64,000 bases of DNA from contig NZ_CP028923.1 in assembly GCF_005166025.1 (NCBI RefSeq), forward strand, positions 4,094,001-4,158,000, given 5' to 3'. The notes below the pieces were generated by a model, which had not been told where the DNA came from, did not search any database, and saw nothing but the letters and a program-made list of their open reading frames with translations. The first letter of the stretch is position 1. Every line of letters starts with the position of its first letter. This DNA comes from Mangrovivirga cuniculi. Its GTDB lineage: Bacteria; Bacteroidota; Bacteroidia; Cytophagales; Cyclobacteriaceae. Shown in pieces: positions 62,883 through 64,000 of the stretch. Made by a program: the position numbers and the translations under genes.

Positions 62883-63467
62883 TTATCCTGATACCCTGAT
62901 TAATTCAACTAATATCAGAGGTAAGTAGCATAATAGTATATTTACCAAGGCTATTTTATAACTAAATTTCTGAACCCTGGATACCCCAATGACCAGGAGA
63001 ATGAATGACCATAATCTTAGTAAATAATCTAACACACTATTCACCTGATCTAAGGATGGTTCCTTTCCAAAAGCTAATAATGCTAATTGATAAAATATTA
63101 TAAAAGTGTAAGGAATGAAAGCAATGGAACAAATGTTGATTAGTTGACGAAAAGTCGCTGGTCCATTCCAGAAATTACCTACCAATTTTATTAATCCGGG
63201 TAAAACCAAACCCAGCCAAAAAAAAGTAAAAATTAATCCAAATGCTAAACTCATTATCCAGCTCAATAATTTATTCTCTCCTCCAAAAATATTGGATAAT
63301 GCAGGAGTGAAATCCAATCCATAAACCAACCCAAGAATTATAAAAGGAACAATAAATATGGACTTCAGATAACTCCTACCTTTCAGTTCTTCAAAAGTTT
63401 GCCCTGGACTCAGCCAGATGTTTTTGTATATTAATTTAATCCGTTTTTTTCTATCGCTTGAGTACAT
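62883..63467 (-). CDS. Yip1-family membrane protein
   Basis: 194 residues, five or six transmembrane helices. N-terminal NIWLSPGQTFEELKGRSYLKSIFIVPFIILGLVYGLDF and FGLIFTFFWLGLVLPGLIKLVGNFWNGPATFRQLINICSIAFIPYT match the YIP1 domain (W..P..TF..., FRQ...ICSIAFIP). Function in bacteria unknown. Directly follows the gene to its right by 8 bp. Confidence 0.82.
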   Translation of the reverse strand: MYSSDRKKRIKLIYKNIWLSPGQTFEELKGRSYLKSIFIVPFIILGLVYGLDFTPALSNIFGGENKLLSWIMSLAFGLIFTFFWLGLVLPGLIKLVGNFWNGPATFRQLINICSIAFIPYTFIIFYQLALLAFGKEPSLDQVNSVLDYLLRLWSFILLVIGVSRVQKFSYKIALVNILLCYLPLILVELIRVSG

Positions 63468-63474
63468 CTTTAGC

Positions 63475-64000
63475 TCATTTGGTTAAATAATATAGTTCTC
63501 TCTCCAGGTCATACTTTAGTTTTTTAGTTGACCTTCTCATCATTAAGTAAGGAATACCCATCATGAAAACAGCATGGATTAATACAAAGGGTACAAAAGC
63601 CCCAATCGTAAGTGATGGATTATCATTAATAAGAAAGATGTTAATTATAAAAAAAATATATATAGACGGTCCGATAATGTAAAAAGGCATCATAATCCTT
63701 TTAAAACCATTAATTTCAATATTAATAAGGAGATGATTCTCTTTTTGATTGAAAGTTCCTTTAGCAACGGCAAAATTGTTGTAGGTATCAAAGAACCTTC
63801 TTCTTCTTTTTATTTTGAATCCGGCCTCGTCTACTTCCCCTTTAAATTCATTTTTGCTCGACGAGAAAATATCGAAGAAATCAGAAAAGGCTCCGGAGCT
63901 TCCTTCATCAATATTACTTCTCATCCTGCTAATAAACTCATTCTTTTCTATATTGAGCTCAGTGCGTAAATGATCAATTAGTTTTATCTTTTTTAAAAAT
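63475..64000 (-). CDS. Membrane protein, N-terminus beyond the right edge
   Basis: The frame is open to the window edge: upstream of the first ATG (63924) it continues without stop as LKKIKLIDHLRTELNIEKNEFISR, which looks coding, so the gene starts outside the window. The visible 175 codons hold GAFSDFFDIFSSSKNEFKGEVDEAGFKIKRRRRFFDTYNNFAVAKGTF and two transmembrane helices (PFYIIGPSIYIFFIINIFLI, IGAFVPFVLIHAVFMMGIPYLMM). Family not named. Forms an operon with the Yip1-like gene. Confidence 0.72.
   Translation of the reverse strand, partial: FLKKIKLIDHLRTELNIEKNEFISRMRSNIDEGSSGAFSDFFDIFSSSKNEFKGEVDEAGFKIKRRRRFFDTYNNFAVAKGTFNQKENHLLINIEINGFKRIMMPFYIIGPSIYIFFIINIFLINDNPSLTIGAFVPFVLIHAVFMMGIPYLMMRRSTKKLKYDLERELYYLTK

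Overview
The window looks like chromosomal DNA of a free-living member of the Bacteroidota, most likely a Cytophagales-type bacterium. The evidence is low GC, no Shine-Dalgarno signals, promoters with the Bacteroidota -7 box TAnnTTTG, TonB receptors with CarboxypepD-type N-termini, giant secreted proteins ending in type IX secretion (T9SS) sorting domains, and several Bacteroidota-restricted DUF families. Genus cannot be fixed from the sequence alone.

Layout. 0-3 kb: end of a TonB-dependent receptor, then rnhB and an ABM-domain gene. 3-13 kb: a minus-strand pair of giant T9SS cargo proteins (subtilisin-like protease plus a non-catalytic partner with the same C-terminal module). 13-17.5 kb: housekeeping (gcvT, comB-like phosphatase, ssb, PhnA-like protein, DUF6090-like membrane protein). 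17.5-24.1 kb: a universal stress gene leading a complete mrpABCDEFG cation/proton antiporter operon. 24.1-25.3 kb: a PPP-type phosphatase and thioredoxin. 25.5-37 kb: an accessory region with a PD-(D/E)XK-DUF2075 nuclease-helicase, a split HipA toxin-antitoxin locus (hipB-hipS-hipT) with three evenly spaced operators, a flavin amine oxidase, membrane protein pairs, a coupled small-protein/membrane-protein pair ending in CPLWPFC, a dead lactate-oxidase fragment, and at least five copies of a palindromic interspersed repeat that separate these modules. 37-45 kb: envelope and miscellaneous proteins (OmpA-type protein, alpha/beta hydrolase, DUF998, NTF2-like, a metallophosphoesterase with an altered motif). 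45-49 kb: a hmuR-hmuY heme-uptake pair divergent from a DUF6607-like gene. 49-64 kb: envelope and unknown genes, FkbM methyltransferase, serine hydrolase, an intact IS3-family element (54470-55853), a fasciclin lipoprotein, an S41 peptidase, topoisomerase IB, and membrane proteins, the last of which runs off the right edge.

Sequence quality or gene decay. Six genes (mrpB, mrpD, the 35028 gene, a DUF2490 gene, the 53848 membrane protein gene, a DUF5655 gene) are each broken by the apparent loss of one base, in every case in a short homopolymer run, and each regains a full-length frame when one base is restored. This points to homopolymer under-calling in the assembly, or less likely to phase variation. 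A seventh gene (DUF6624 lipoprotein) has a clean in-frame TAG. The IS3 orfA/orfB shift is different: it sits on a canonical A_AAA_AAG slippery heptamer and is a genuine programmed frameshift signal.

Best candidates for new biology: the repeat-bracketed modules between 29 and 37 kb, especially the hipB-hipS-hipT locus with its 40-bp operator array, the TAATG-coupled pair at 35028-35805, and the single-gene nuclease-helicase at 25505. No tRNA, rRNA or CRISPR array was seen.
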